20,000 nt of DNA. Source: Theodoxus fluviatilis (Eukaryota; Mollusca; Gastropoda; Cycloneritida; Neritidae). Below are positions 9,598 through 17,486 of this stretch, in pieces; position 1 is the stretch's first letter; each line of letters opens with the position of its first letter. Under the pieces are notes generated by a model. It did no database searches. It was given only the letters and a program-made list of their open reading frames with translations, and was not told the origin of the DNA. The position numbers and the translations under genes were made by a program. Where the stretch lies: contig JAWQFJ010016648.1 of NCBI GenBank assembly GCA_034096865.1, positions 30,001 through 50,000 on the forward strand, in the 5' to 3' direction.

Positions 9598-10060
9598 TGT
9601 AAAATATTCACTAGCCTCACAAACACTAATGAATCAGCAAAAATCCAAACAGCACTAAATGCACGACCTCTAACCCCAGGATCTTCAACCTAGTTGGCCA
9701 CTTCCCTCCATCAGCCATGGCGAAAAGTTACTAAGTCCAAACAATCACTAAGAATAGAAAACACTCAGCAAATCTCCAAACAGCACTAACTGCACGATTT
9801 CTAATGAACCCAACACCGTCCAGTCGCGTCACTAAGTGGCAGATCACAAGAGCAAAGGTCAGGCCGTGTCACAACAATTACTCACGCCTAATGCCTAATG
9901 GATCACGTGCAAAGGGTGAAAATAGCAATGCAGGTCAGGTCACATCAATCACTCAAGACACAATCAATGCAGGTCAAATTTCTAATTGATAAATATGGCT
10001 TCAGAATTTATCTCATAGATTTACAAAAAGACCTCATATATTACCAATATTCATTCAATT
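9598..10060 (-). other. Element 1 5' leader with degenerate direct repeat
   Basis: Noncoding leader between PBS and gag ATG, about 460 bp. It contains a 39-bp direct repeat with about five mismatches at 9635-9673 and 9766-9804, both with core CCAAACAGCACTAA. No gene is seen. Packaging or dimer signals usually lie in such leaders, but none can be identified. Confidence 0.65.
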
Positions 10061-10082
10061 ATCCCGAGACGAGAGGCCCCCA
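10061..10082 (-). promoter_or_regulatory. Element 1 primer binding site, tRNA-Pro-like
   Basis: Read on the minus strand, three bases after the right LTR, this begins TGGGGGC and ends CGTCTCGGGAT. It resembles the proline-tRNA PBS known from gammaretroviruses, with two extra bases after TGGGGG and one inside the second half. The TGG start pairs with the CCA end of a tRNA. The position is diagnostic; the tRNA identity is tentative. Confidence 0.7.
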
Positions 10083-10085
10083 TAA

Positions 10086-11613
10086 TGTTACAAGTAGTAT
10101 TAAAAGATTATCAATCTTTTCTTTGGCTCGTTAAATGTCTAGGGTACTTCTTACTACTTGGCACCTTCCAATCAAACATTCACACAAGGATGACGTATGG
10201 ACGCAAATGATGACTGGGATTCCTAAATCAAAGTTCAAATTCAGCTTTAATCAATAATAGACAAATTGATCAAGAGTGATAATTATTACACAATTAATAA
10301 TAAGGCATGGAGATACTGAAAAACATTGCAAAATATAATGAACCCTTCCCCAGAATAGATAATAACTAATTGAGAGGGCTGCCAAGCCAGTTATAAACTA
10401 TACTCACATTTCAGATCTGTCGTGGCGTTCCGCCAATCCGTAGCGAGCTCGCTTTCCAATGAATGGAATTCCACACACACTATATTTGGGAGAGGGGGTT
10501 TTGGGGATGTCCATTCATGGACGCACTTCACACACACGACGAAACGGGAGTTTTGCCTCTGGAGAGGAGGCAGTCGTGATTTTCTCGATTCTCGTAGAGG
10601 AGACGGAGGTCTTGACTTGTATTGGATTCAGGCAATGTAGAAGTCCCGGCGGGGATGCGTAGTCAGACGTCAGGTCGGGCAGTCAAGCAGACGGCGAAAT
10701 CCTTCCCTTCGGTCGGGCAGTCGAGCAGACGGCGAAATCCTTCACTTGGCGGGCAGACCGGCAGGCGAGATGACTTGAACAGGTGATGGGGGAGGGGAGC
10801 CAGGTGAGAGGCGGTCAGAGCTCTCTCGCAGCTGGTTTTCTCAGGAGTTGGAGAAATTTCTAAAGACAATTTCTCCTCACAGGGTGGTCAGCAGATAGTT
10901 CACTCAGGAGAGGAAAACGTTGCAAGAACGAAAACTCGCAATACCTTATGCATAGTTCCTCCCCGCAGTCAAAAGTGAGGGCAATCCTCCAATTCGCCCT
11001 TCGTCTATCCATAGACGTTTGAAGAGAGTCACTGGGAATTAGTCCGTCAGTGGACGAAATTCCATGGGTTTTCACAAATAGTTCACCACGTGAACTCTTT
11101 GAGACAGGGCGCCGTCCTAACATGGGCTGTCTCGGTGAAAATTCTGCTACGGGCACGCCTGTGATCCCAAAACACGGGCTTAAATACAACGGCAAAAGTC
11201 TACCTGTTGTCCTTAACCAATCACAGCGTTGGAGGGTGTCTTGATTCACGATATCATAATAAACAACCAATCAACTGTTCACATAGCTATCCACTCTCCC
11301 ATTGAACAATAACTGAGCTGTCTCATTAGTCCGTTTCCTAAAAAGTTCACTGCAGATTGGTCAATGGTAGAGTGTGAATCGAGATGAATAATATATCCTC
11401 CCAAACGTTCCACTAAGTTTGTTTCTGTATTGGAAGGAAAACAAGGTTCACTGTTCGTTTTCCCTTCCAAAACTCCATTCACCATATAAATCCCAACATC
11501 AACACTGGCTTGGCAGCAATATCAAAATACACTATGACTTGGCAGATAATTCCCAACCCACTATATGATATAACCACAACCAAGAGCAAATGGGAAATAT
11601 GCGTTTCGTAACA
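10086..11613 (-). repeat. Element 1 LTR, right copy (5' LTR in element sense)
   Basis: Second copy of the 1528-bp LTR, and the promoter-side LTR because the internal genes read leftward from it. The boundary at 10086 is set by TGTTAC with the PBS three bases away. The boundary at 11613 is set by GTAACA followed by the GTTCT duplication. The copied + strand AATAAA falls at 11258-11263. Confidence 0.97.
10673..10747. repeat. 38-bp tandem duplication in right LTR
   Basis: Counterpart of 4750-4824 in the other LTR, with one substitution in each of its two units. Confidence 0.88.
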
Positions 11614-11618
11614 GTTCT
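11614..11618. repeat. Element 1 target site duplication, right
   Basis: GTTCT directly after the right LTR, matching 4158-4162. Confidence 0.9.
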
Positions 11619-11821
11619 GAACAGTTTGAATATTCTGCACTCCCTAACCCTTCATTAGAGTCTGCTGACAGCAGTATGACTCTCTGGGCTCAAGCCAGCA
11701 CTACATGATAAAGTTTCAGAGGTAAAGGTTGGTTAATAAAAAATAGCAACAACAAGCCTAATTGCAACACACACACACATTCACATACACATATGCACAC
11801 GCATGCATGCCCACATGCATG
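11619..11821. other. Host intron remnant with CA/TGCA microsatellite
   Basis: About 200 bp of original intron between the two elements. The right part (about 11766-11821) is CA and GCATGC microsatellite and continues on the far side of element 2 at 16037. Confidence 0.85.
11818..11821. repeat. Element 2 target site duplication, left
   Basis: CATG before the 5' LTR, matched by CATG at 16037-16040. The site lies in a CATG-rich microsatellite, so a chance match is possible. Confidence 0.7.
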
Positions 11822-11880
11822 TGTTGTGAATGTTCTAGATAGTGCTGGAGGTGTTGCTGGCAGCGTCGCAGGCGTGTTTA

Positions 11881-11933
11881 TCGGTCGGGTCACGGCCTTG
11901 ACCCGCGCGCGACCGAGTTAGGCTAATATTAGC
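11881..11933 (+). promoter_or_regulatory. Element 2 U3 hairpin and palindrome
   Basis: TCGGTCGGGTCA (11881-11892) pairs with TGACCCG (11899-11905) and, after a CGCGCG bulge, ACCGA (11912-11916). Six bases downstream is the perfect 12-bp palindrome GCTAATATTAGC (11922-11933). Both are conserved in the other LTR. Position in U3 suggests dimeric factor binding or RNA structure; the function is unknown. Confidence 0.6.
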
Positions 11934-12025
11934 TTGTTGTGACACAGTAAGTCAGTCGCGTCGCAGTTAGGAATGTGGAAGTAGGTGCGATATTGTGCTG
12001 GTAGTTTCTAGAAATTGTGTAAAGG

Positions 12026-12033
12026 TATATAAG
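12026..12033 (+). promoter_or_regulatory. Element 2 TATA box
   Basis: TATATAAG about 205 bp into the 5' LTR, followed by a GA-rich stretch, a normal place for the U3/R promoter. It is duplicated in the 3' LTR. Confidence 0.65.
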
Positions 12034-12223
12034 GAGCGAAAGCGAGTGAGAGAGGGGAGAGCAGCAGATACGACAGAGTTAAAGGTGAGAGCTTTGACCC
12101 TGTACAGAGCGAGTTTCTGCTGTGTGCTAGCGAGCCTCTGCAGTACTGTAAGCAGAGTGAAGCTGTGTGAGCGCTATACGAATTGCTGTTGCTGATTTTC
12201 ACCACTGTAGAGGTCAGTGCGTG

Positions 12224-12229
12224 AATAAA
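12224..12229 (+). terminator. Element 2 polyadenylation signal (5' LTR copy)
   Basis: AATAAA about 100 bp before the LTR end and about 200 bp after the TATA box. The copy in the 3' LTR is the functional one for the element. Confidence 0.6.
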
Positions 12230-12329
12230 GTTCATTGGAAACGATCACCGGAGTCTGTCACTGTGACTTCCTAGCGCAAGCCAGGAGAACCCCCGTACAT
12301 CAAGATATTGCAAGAGAAGAGTGCAACAT

Positions 12330-12346
12330 TGGTTCCACAGACGGCG
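12330..12346 (+). promoter_or_regulatory. Element 2 primer binding site
   Basis: TGGTTCCACAGACGGCG one base after the 5' LTR. The TGG start pairs with the CCA tail of a tRNA. I cannot assign the tRNA with confidence. Confidence 0.6.
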
Positions 12347-12378
12347 AACAGTCCAAGCAGTGACAGTCTACGACGGAA

Positions 12379-13794
12379 ATGGACGGCGAGAAACGCGTAA
12401 CACGATCCGCTGCACGTGCAGAGGTGACAGAGCAACCGACGGAAGACATCGCAATGATGATGAGACTTCTGCTCGACCAACAGAGGCAGCAGAGGGAAGC
12501 CCAGGAGGAGGAAAAACGAGACCGTGAGAGGGAGAAGGCAGAGGAGAAGGCAGAAGAAGCCAAGCGTCGCCAGCAAGAAGCTGCAGACCGTGAGAGGGAG
12601 AAGGCAGAGGAGAAGGCAGACCGCGAGCGGGAGAAGGCAGAGGAGAAGGCAGACCGCGAGCGGGAGAAGGCAGAGGAGAAGGCAGATCGCTTGCGTCAGG
12701 AAGATTTGCTGCAGACCATCAAAGCTGGGACAGAGGGACTGCAGAGGGAAATCGAGGCAGTAAGCTTTCGCTTAGGAGAGGAGGTAGATCGCATTGATGC
12801 TAATCTCCAGCAAGAAGCACAACGCCTCCACTCCCTGGAAGGGGAAGTAACCCGGCTCGACACCGTCATCTGCAGACTGGAGAGAAAGCTGGAAGAGAAA
12901 GAAGAAACAAAAGCAAGCCTCTCCTATCCAGCCAGACTTTATACCCAAGATAACCACCGGGCCTCCAAGCAACTTCGAGCCGAGGCGTCACCATTCGTCT
13001 CACACCAGGAGGAGGCATACCCCCCAGCTGGTCGTCCAGTGCAGCGGCCACAAACGTACGACGGGAAGGCACCGTGGGATGCCTACCACATCCAGTTCGA
13101 GGTGACCGCGCAGATCAACGGTTGGGGAGAGCGGGAGAAAGCGAGTTTCCTCATCTCCAGCCTGACGGGACAAGCGCTGACAGTCCTGGAAACCATTCCA
13201 CCCGAAGACAGGAACGACTACACTGCCCTCGTTCGGATCCTCCGTGACAGGTTTCAAGATTCCCGAAATGCAGACCAGGCTAAGGCAGCACTCTACACGA
13301 GAAAGCGCAAAAAGGGAGAATCACTCATCGAGTTGGCAGCTGACATCGAGAGGCTGGTGAGGCGAGCGCACCCTGCGTTTAACAGGGAGGCAATCGACGA
13401 TTTGGCTCGAGAGAAGTTTATAGATGCCCTCGTCGACGACGAAGCGAAACGCCAAGTACAGGTGTTGGCTCCCTCTACCTTGGCGGAAGCAGTCAACACC
13501 GCTCTCCGTGTCGAGGCTATCGCTCAACGCAAGGAAGCGACCCAGCGAGCATTTCACCCTCACAGGATCAGAGCCATTGGCAGCCAGGAGAAGTCGGAGG
13601 GTGACGGCGACACTCTCTCTCTGACCCAGTTTCGTCAACTGATGGCGGAGCTGTTGGAGAAGATGCAAAACCGCTTTTCCCGTCAGGACGGACAGCAAGG
13701 GCAGATCAGATGTTATAATTGCGACAAGACAGGCCACATCGCTCGCCGCTGTCCACAGGAAAGGAAGAAGACCACCACAGCCCAGGAAAACTAG
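12379..13794 (+). CDS. gag: Element 2 Gag polyprotein
   Basis: A 471-residue Gag starting at the first ATG 50 bp after the LTR. Residues about 30-180 form a long, highly charged coiled coil with an 11-residue repeat (DREREKAEEKA type) encoded by three 33-bp tandem units. Residues about 220-395 match the Ty3/Gypsy capsid domain, with GWGEREKASFLISSLTGQAL and a RFQDSRNADQAKAAL stretch. A single CCHC zinc knuckle C445-C448-H453-C458 (CYNCDKTGHIARRC) is the nucleocapsid. Capsid assembles the particle and the knuckle binds genomic RNA. The frame is uninterrupted and ends TAG just after GGAAAAC; Pol lies in the -1 frame. It is the only complete retroelement gene in the window and could still make particles. 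Confidence 0.95.
   Translation: MDGEKRVTRSAARAEVTEQPTEDIAMMMRLLLDQQRQQREAQEEEKRDREREKAEEKAEEAKRRQQEAADREREKAEEKADREREKAEEKADREREKAEEKADRLRQEDLLQTIKAGTEGLQREIEAVSFRLGEEVDRIDANLQQEAQRLHSLEGEVTRLDTVICRLERKLEEKEETKASLSYPARLYTQDNHRASKQLRAEASPFVSHQEEAYPPAGRPVQRPQTYDGKAPWDAYHIQFEVTAQINGWGEREKASFLISSLTGQALTVLETIPPEDRNDYTALVRILRDRFQDSRNADQAKAALYTRKRKKGESLIELAADIERLVRRAHPAFNREAIDDLAREKFIDALVDDEAKRQVQVLAPSTLAEAVNTALRVEAIAQRKEATQRAFHPHRIRAIGSQEKSEGDGDTLSLTQFRQLMAELLEKMQNRFSRQDGQQGQIRCYNCDKTGHIARRCPQERKKTTTAQEN
12583..12681 (+). repeat. 33-bp tandem repeat in element 2 gag
   Basis: Three consecutive 33-bp units beginning at 12583, 12616 and 12649, differing by a few bases, plus a partial fourth. They extend the coiled coil by 11 residues each without changing the frame. 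Confidence 0.93.
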
Positions 13795-13846
13795 GATGCG
13801 CCGGGCTTAAGGGGCATAGCCCGGCGTCCTTTGCCTCCATCGCCCC
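13785..13846 (+). promoter_or_regulatory. Candidate -1 frameshift site with H-type pseudoknot
   Basis: The heptamer GGAAAAC (13785-13791), read G GAA AAC in the gag frame, directly precedes the gag TAG. Seven bases later a perfect 9-bp stem CGCCGGGCT/AGCCCGGCG (13799-13807 with 13818-13826) begins. Its 10-base loop contains GGGGC (13811-13815), complementary to GCCCC at 13842-13846, allowing an H-type pseudoknot. Loops are 3, 2 and 15 nt. The pol frame is -1 relative to gag and is open across the site. All three parts of a programmed frameshift signal are therefore present at the right spacing. Confidence 0.75.
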
Positions 13847-15212
13847 ACATCGCATCAGGCATCGGTTGAAGGGTGTCCGCGTAGACCCAGGAGGGCCGGC
13901 GATCGAGGTGCACATCGACGGCAACCGTCATCAGGCACTGATCGACTCAGGAGCGACCATTTCTGTGATAAAGACTGGTCTGTGCCCCTTCCAGAGAAGA
14001 GAGGAATCAGCGATGGTGCTCACTGACGTCATGAACAGACCGATCCCTGTGCACGGAGTCGTGACAGTAAAGGTGAAAGCCGGTGAGCTTGTTGTTTCTC
14101 ACCCCTTCGTGATCGCCGATGTAGAAGATGATGTCATCCTGGGGATAGACTTTTTGCAGAAGCATTGCTGTGTTATAGACTGGGGACGGTCCCTCCTGCT
14201 GATTGATGGGCACCACGTGCAGTTGAAGGGTCTTGGGGGTGAAGGGAATGCTTCACTGCGGCCCTCGGGTGCGTTGAGGCGGATCGCCGCTCAAGAGACG
14301 CCTCTGGCAGTCGCACAGAGACAGGACCCGGACCTGCAGCCCATCATCCGCTGGATGGAGGACAGGCCTGTCCGCCCACCCTGGAGGAAGGTCGCCGTTA
14401 CCAGCCCTGTCACCAAGGCTTACTGGACCCAGTGGGATGCCTTGCAGCTGACGGATGGAGCGCTGTACAGAAAGTGGATGGACGAGAAGGGAGAAACCTG
14501 CCGCCTTCTCCCTGTTCTGCCGAGAGCCATGCAGGAGGAAGCGCTGAGACAGGTACACGATGAGCCAGCAGCTGGCCACCTCGGAAGGCAGAAGACGTAT
14601 CGACGCGTCTGTGAGCGGTACTTTTGGATTGGTCGACACAAGTCCGTTCGCAACTTGTGTCGGCGCTGTGCCATCTGTGCCTCACGGGCAAGACCCCACA
14701 GTCGCCGTAGTGGCTCTAGCAAGACTGACAGTTCTGCAGTGGTCGCCAGGCCATTGGTGGATATCCCCCGTGAAGTGCCCCAGGGTGTGGAACCGCTCCA
14801 GGGTATGCTGCAGGCAGTGGGAAAGTCCGCAAGGACACACCTGCAGCGGAGCGTGGACGGAATGAAGACTGGTTACGACCGCAAGGCCTATCACCAGATC
14901 TCTCCTGATGGCACTGCACCATGGTACTCCAACCCACGGGCTGAGAAGGGATGCACCACCAAGCTGGCCCGGCCGCCGGCAGGACGTTACGTGAACCGTA
15001 CCTGTCTCTGGAAGTACCAGGGAGAACTACCGCCGGACTGGTGGCAGTCGACACGACGTCACCCTGACCCGACCGACGACGAGCCCACAGAGAGAGACAC
15101 TGTACCAGGGCCTTCCTCGGAAGACGAGAGCGTGGATGGAGCGACCCTTGATTACGTACAGACATACACGCGGCGAGGGCGGCGTGTGATGCGGCCCTCT
15201 CGCTTCCTGTGA
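13791..15212 (+). CDS. pol: Element 2 Pol, protease joined to integrase end domains
   Basis: Taken from the first -1 frame codon after the frameshift heptamer. The frame itself is open further left, with an ATG at 13719 inside gag that is unlikely to be used; residue numbers here count from it. A retropepsin is present with active site LIDSGATIS (D76) and ILGIDFL (140-146). The linker normally found between RNase H and integrase follows at once (about 198-275, AQRQDPDLQPIIRW). Then comes integrase H2C2 with H280, H287, C314 and C317. After about residue 335 the DDE core is missing, and a C-terminal GPY/F-like segment (WYSNPRAEKG..KLARPPAGRYV) and an acidic tail complete it. RT and RNase H are absent. 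The frame is intact across both junctions. Confidence 0.9.
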   Translation, partial: LGCAGLKGHSPASFASIAPHRIRHRLKGVRVDPGGPAIEVHIDGNRHQALIDSGATISVIKTGLCPFQRREESAMVLTDVMNRPIPVHGVVTVKVKAGELVVSHPFVIADVEDDVILGIDFLQKHCCVIDWGRSLLLIDGHHVQLKGLGGEGNASLRPSGALRRIAAQETPLAVAQRQDPDLQPIIRWMEDRPVRPPWRKVAVTSPVTKAYWTQWDALQLTDGALYRKWMDEKGETCRLLPVLPRAMQEEALRQVHDEPAAGHLGRQKTYRRVCERYFWIGRHKSVRNLCRRCAICASRARPHSRRSGSSKTDSSAVVARPLVDIPREVPQGVEPLQGMLQAVGKSARTHLQRSVDGMKTGYDRKAYHQISPDGTAPWYSNPRAEKGCTTKLARPPAGRYVNRTCLWKYQGELPPDWWQSTRRHPDPTDDEPTERDTVPGPSSEDESVDGATLDYVQTYTRRGRRVMRPSRFL

Positions 15213-15515
15213 GGAGTTCTTTATTTTCAGTGACAGTATGGACAGTGGTCTTGCAGACATTGACCCCATGGACTGGGCAGATGCTACCGCAAGGAAGCTT
15301 TCGCCCATGTGTCAGGTTTCTGCATCTATGCCACTCATTTTGTAATTCTTGAACTACCTCGACTGCGGATTGACTTTTTCCCGGTATTTCGTTGTTGTTG
15401 TTGTTGTTGATGATAATGTTGTTGCTAGTTGCGTATTTTGAGGTGCTAGTTTATGGTGTTTTGTAAATGGTGGAGTTGTATATGTAGTGAGACCGACGAG
15501 GTCGTTTGGGTCTTT
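15213..15515 (+). other. Element 2 noncoding 3' internal region
   Basis: About 300 bp between the pol stop and the polypurine tract, with a short GTT repeat at about 15391-15424. No gene is seen. Confidence 0.7.
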
Positions 15516-15525
15516 AGGGGAGGAG
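15516..15525 (+). promoter_or_regulatory. Element 2 polypurine tract
   Basis: AGGGGAGGAG three bases before the 3' LTR, the normal location for plus-strand priming. It confirms the + orientation. Confidence 0.85.
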
Positions 15526-15528
15526 CTA

Positions 15529-16036
15529 TGTTGTGAATGTTCTAGATAGTGCTGGAGGTGTTGCTGGCAGCGTCGCAGGCGTGTTTATCGGTCGGGTCAC
15601 GGCCTTGACCCGCGCGCGACCGAGTTAGGCTAATATTAGCTTGTTGTGACACAGTAAGTCAGTCGCGTCGCAGTTAGGAATGTGGAAGTAGGTGCGATAT
15701 TGTGCTGGTAGTTTCTAGAAATTGTGTAAAGGTATATAAGGAGCGAAAGCGAGTGAGAGAGGGGAGAGCAGCAGATACGACAGAGTTAAAGGTGAGAGCT
15801 TTGACCCTGTACAGAGCGAGTTTTCTGCTGTGTGCTAGCGAGCCTCTGCAGTACTGTAAGCAGAGTGAAGCTGTGTGAGCGCTATACGAATTGCTGTTGC
15901 TGATTTTCACCACTGTAGAGGTCAGTGCGTGAATAAAGTTCATTGGAAACGATCACCGGAGTCTGTCACTGTGACTTCCTAGCGCAAGCCAGGAGAACCC
16001 CCGTACATCAAGATATTGCAAGAGAAGAGTGCAACA
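15529..16036 (+). repeat. Element 2 3' LTR
   Basis: 508 bp, second LTR copy. Its AATAAA would end element transcripts and, being sense to the host gene, could also end SVOP-like transcripts inside the intron. Confidence 0.97.
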
Positions 16037-16040
16037 CATG
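16037..16040. repeat. Element 2 target site duplication, right
   Basis: CATG directly after the 3' LTR. Four bases is within the Gypsy range. Confidence 0.7.
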
Positions 16041-16221
16041 CATGCATGCCCACATGCACATGCATGCATGCACACACATACGCATTCACACACTCACAAA
16101 CACACATACACACACACCAGACACACACACACACACACACACACAATGCACTCATGCTTGCACACACACATGCATGTACACACACACACACATCAGACAC
16201 ACACACACACAGACACACACA
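16037..16221. repeat. CA/TGCA compound microsatellite
   Basis: About 185 bp of CATGCATG units, then (CA)n with AGAC interruptions. It is the right half of the microsatellite split by element 2. Translated Thr-His or Cys-Val frames are not genes. Confidence 0.93.
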
Positions 16222-17486
16222 TTTTTTGATAAATGGAAATTTAACTTCTTTGAAAATGAAGCATATTTTGCTGTGGAGTCTGACATTGATAGCTTGATAA
16301 AGTGTCTCTGAGTTACTAATGGTGGGTCTTCACATAAGGAATCTGATGCTTCCCCAAATGATTAATTCATATTAATCCTTTTCATGTTTGGTACATGATA
16401 TCGAGACAGAGCTGAAAAGTAGAGTCTATCATATTATCTATAACTACAACGATCACTGCTATCATCATCACCTCAACCATTACACCACAACTACTAGCAG
16501 CAGTAGCAGTAGTTGTAGCAGTAGTAAAAATTTATAGCTGTATTTATTGTAGTTGCATTTTAAACTGTTGTGATGGAGCAAAGGGAAGGCCACATGTTTG
16601 CAACTTTAAAAGCACTTTATCTCTGCAAAGAATGTGTGCTGCAGCTTTTTTTCTGAACTTAACTTTCAATATTTGCTCTCTTTTCTTGCCTTGTTTTCCA
16701 ACAGCAATAAGCTCATCTGAAGCTACAAGGAAGTAGTTGCGAATAAAATGTCCAGTAGCATTTTCTTGATATTTTCTTGAATATTCTTGTTTTGCAGATT
16801 TTATACTTTTGTTGTAGTTGTTGTTATTGTTGTTGTTGTTCATCATAGCTGTTTCTCTGTGTGTTGAGTACAAAGTTCCTGTTGTTGAAATGGATAGGCA
16901 TTTTATTAAGTATAATTAGTTGTTTCAATCATCATGCTACGTGTGCTGGACAAGTTCACAGGGGCCAACAAACTTGCTAGATTTGAGCAATGCAAGCAGC
17001 TTTCATGGCAGGACATTCACTAATATGAAGTGAGAACATTTAAAACTGAGAGTGCTAGGATGCTTGTATAGCAGACAGAATGCTTGCTAGTCAATAAACA
17101 GTTACAGACCAATTCCATATTCCATACTGTTCATGCATGTGAGTGTGTCAGTAGGTGGACGTTATTGTATGTGTGTGTATTTTTGTTGCAGTGCTATATC
17201 CCCTTTGTGCACTGCTTAGCTGCTAGTCTCTTGTGTGTGCTTTACCAGCGCCCTTAGTTGTGCTTATTGTGGTGTGGTTTTATTAAAGCACACATTTGTA
17301 AGCTCATAGCTGTAGTGATATTTGTGGTCAAGGGTAGTAGTCCTACCAATACTTTCCCTGTGTGTTTTGATTTTGTAATTTCTTTTTCTATTGTTAGTGT
17401 TTACATGATCAAATACTGATTTTAAAAAAGTATAACTAATTGTAGTGGTTTTGACAGGTTTTCTTCATTTATCTGCCTGTTTGCAG
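16222..17486 (+). other. Distal part of last SVOP-like intron
   Basis: About 1.26 kb of AT-rich single-copy sequence with short CAT/AGC/AGT triplet runs near 16461-16527 and a GTT run near 16811-16840. No gene is seen. The final 25 bases form the strong pyrimidine tract of the acceptor. Confidence 0.65.

Larger units (their letters stand above)
4163..11613 (-). mobile_element. LTR retrotransposon 1, Ty3/Gypsy, Gmr1-like, internally deleted
   Basis: A complete LTR element of 7451 bp on the minus strand. Boundaries rest on 1528-bp direct LTRs with TGTTAC..GTAACA inverted ends, a 5-bp target duplication GTTCT, a PBS beside the right LTR and a polypurine tract beside the left LTR. In reading order the genes are a Gag N-terminal fragment, two CCHC zinc knuckles, two protease-like modules, the integrase H2C2 zinc domain, an integrase C-terminal scrap, then the end of RT and a full RNase H. 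Integrase before RT is reversed from ordinary Gypsy order and is established for the Gmr1-like group. Capsid, the integrase catalytic core and most of RT are missing, so the copy cannot be autonomous. LTR divergence of about 0.5 percent by eye suggests recent insertion. Confidence 0.95.
11822..12328 (+). repeat. Element 2 5' LTR
   Basis: 507 bp, matching 15529-16036 except for one T missing in the GAGTTTCTGCTG run. It carries a TATA box, an AATAAA, and a hairpin and palindrome in the U3 part. Confidence 0.97.
11822..16036 (+). mobile_element. LTR retrotransposon 2, Ty3/Gypsy type, RT/RNase H and integrase core deleted
   Basis: A complete-boundary element of 4215 bp on the + strand. LTRs of 507 and 508 bp with TGTTG..CAACA ends differ by one inserted T. 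The flanks give a 4-bp CATG duplication. A TGG-starting PBS and an AGGGGAGGAG polypurine tract sit at the proper borders. It encodes an intact Gag and a Pol that goes from protease straight into the linker before integrase, the H2C2 domain and the C-terminal domain. RT, RNase H and the DDE core are absent. Near-identical LTRs imply very recent movement, presumably using enzymes of a full-length relative. Confidence 0.95.
4132..17486 (+). other. Last SVOP-like intron, 13.4 kb, filled by two LTR elements
   Basis: GT..AG intron running from GTAAGG to a long pyrimidine tract ending CTGTTTGCAG. The two LTR elements take 7451 and 4215 bp, about 87 percent of the intron. Without them and their target duplications it would be about 1.7 kb. 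The inference rests on both flanking exons being recognisable, phase-compatible parts of one protein. Confidence 0.85.

Noticed and set aside
12271..12576. Minus-strand hydrophobic frames of 87-101 codons at the start of element 2
   Set aside because: Antisense shadow of the LTR end and the GA-rich gag coiled coil; Leu/Ser/Phe runs are what reversed GAG/AAG codons give.
14253..15165. Several minus-strand frames opposite the element 2 pol
   Set aside because: GC-rich antisense shadows; the + strand frame carries protease and H2C2 motifs.
16544..16873. 109-codon minus-strand frame with a polyasparagine run
   Set aside because: It reads through a GTT microsatellite and has no recognisable domain or splice context.
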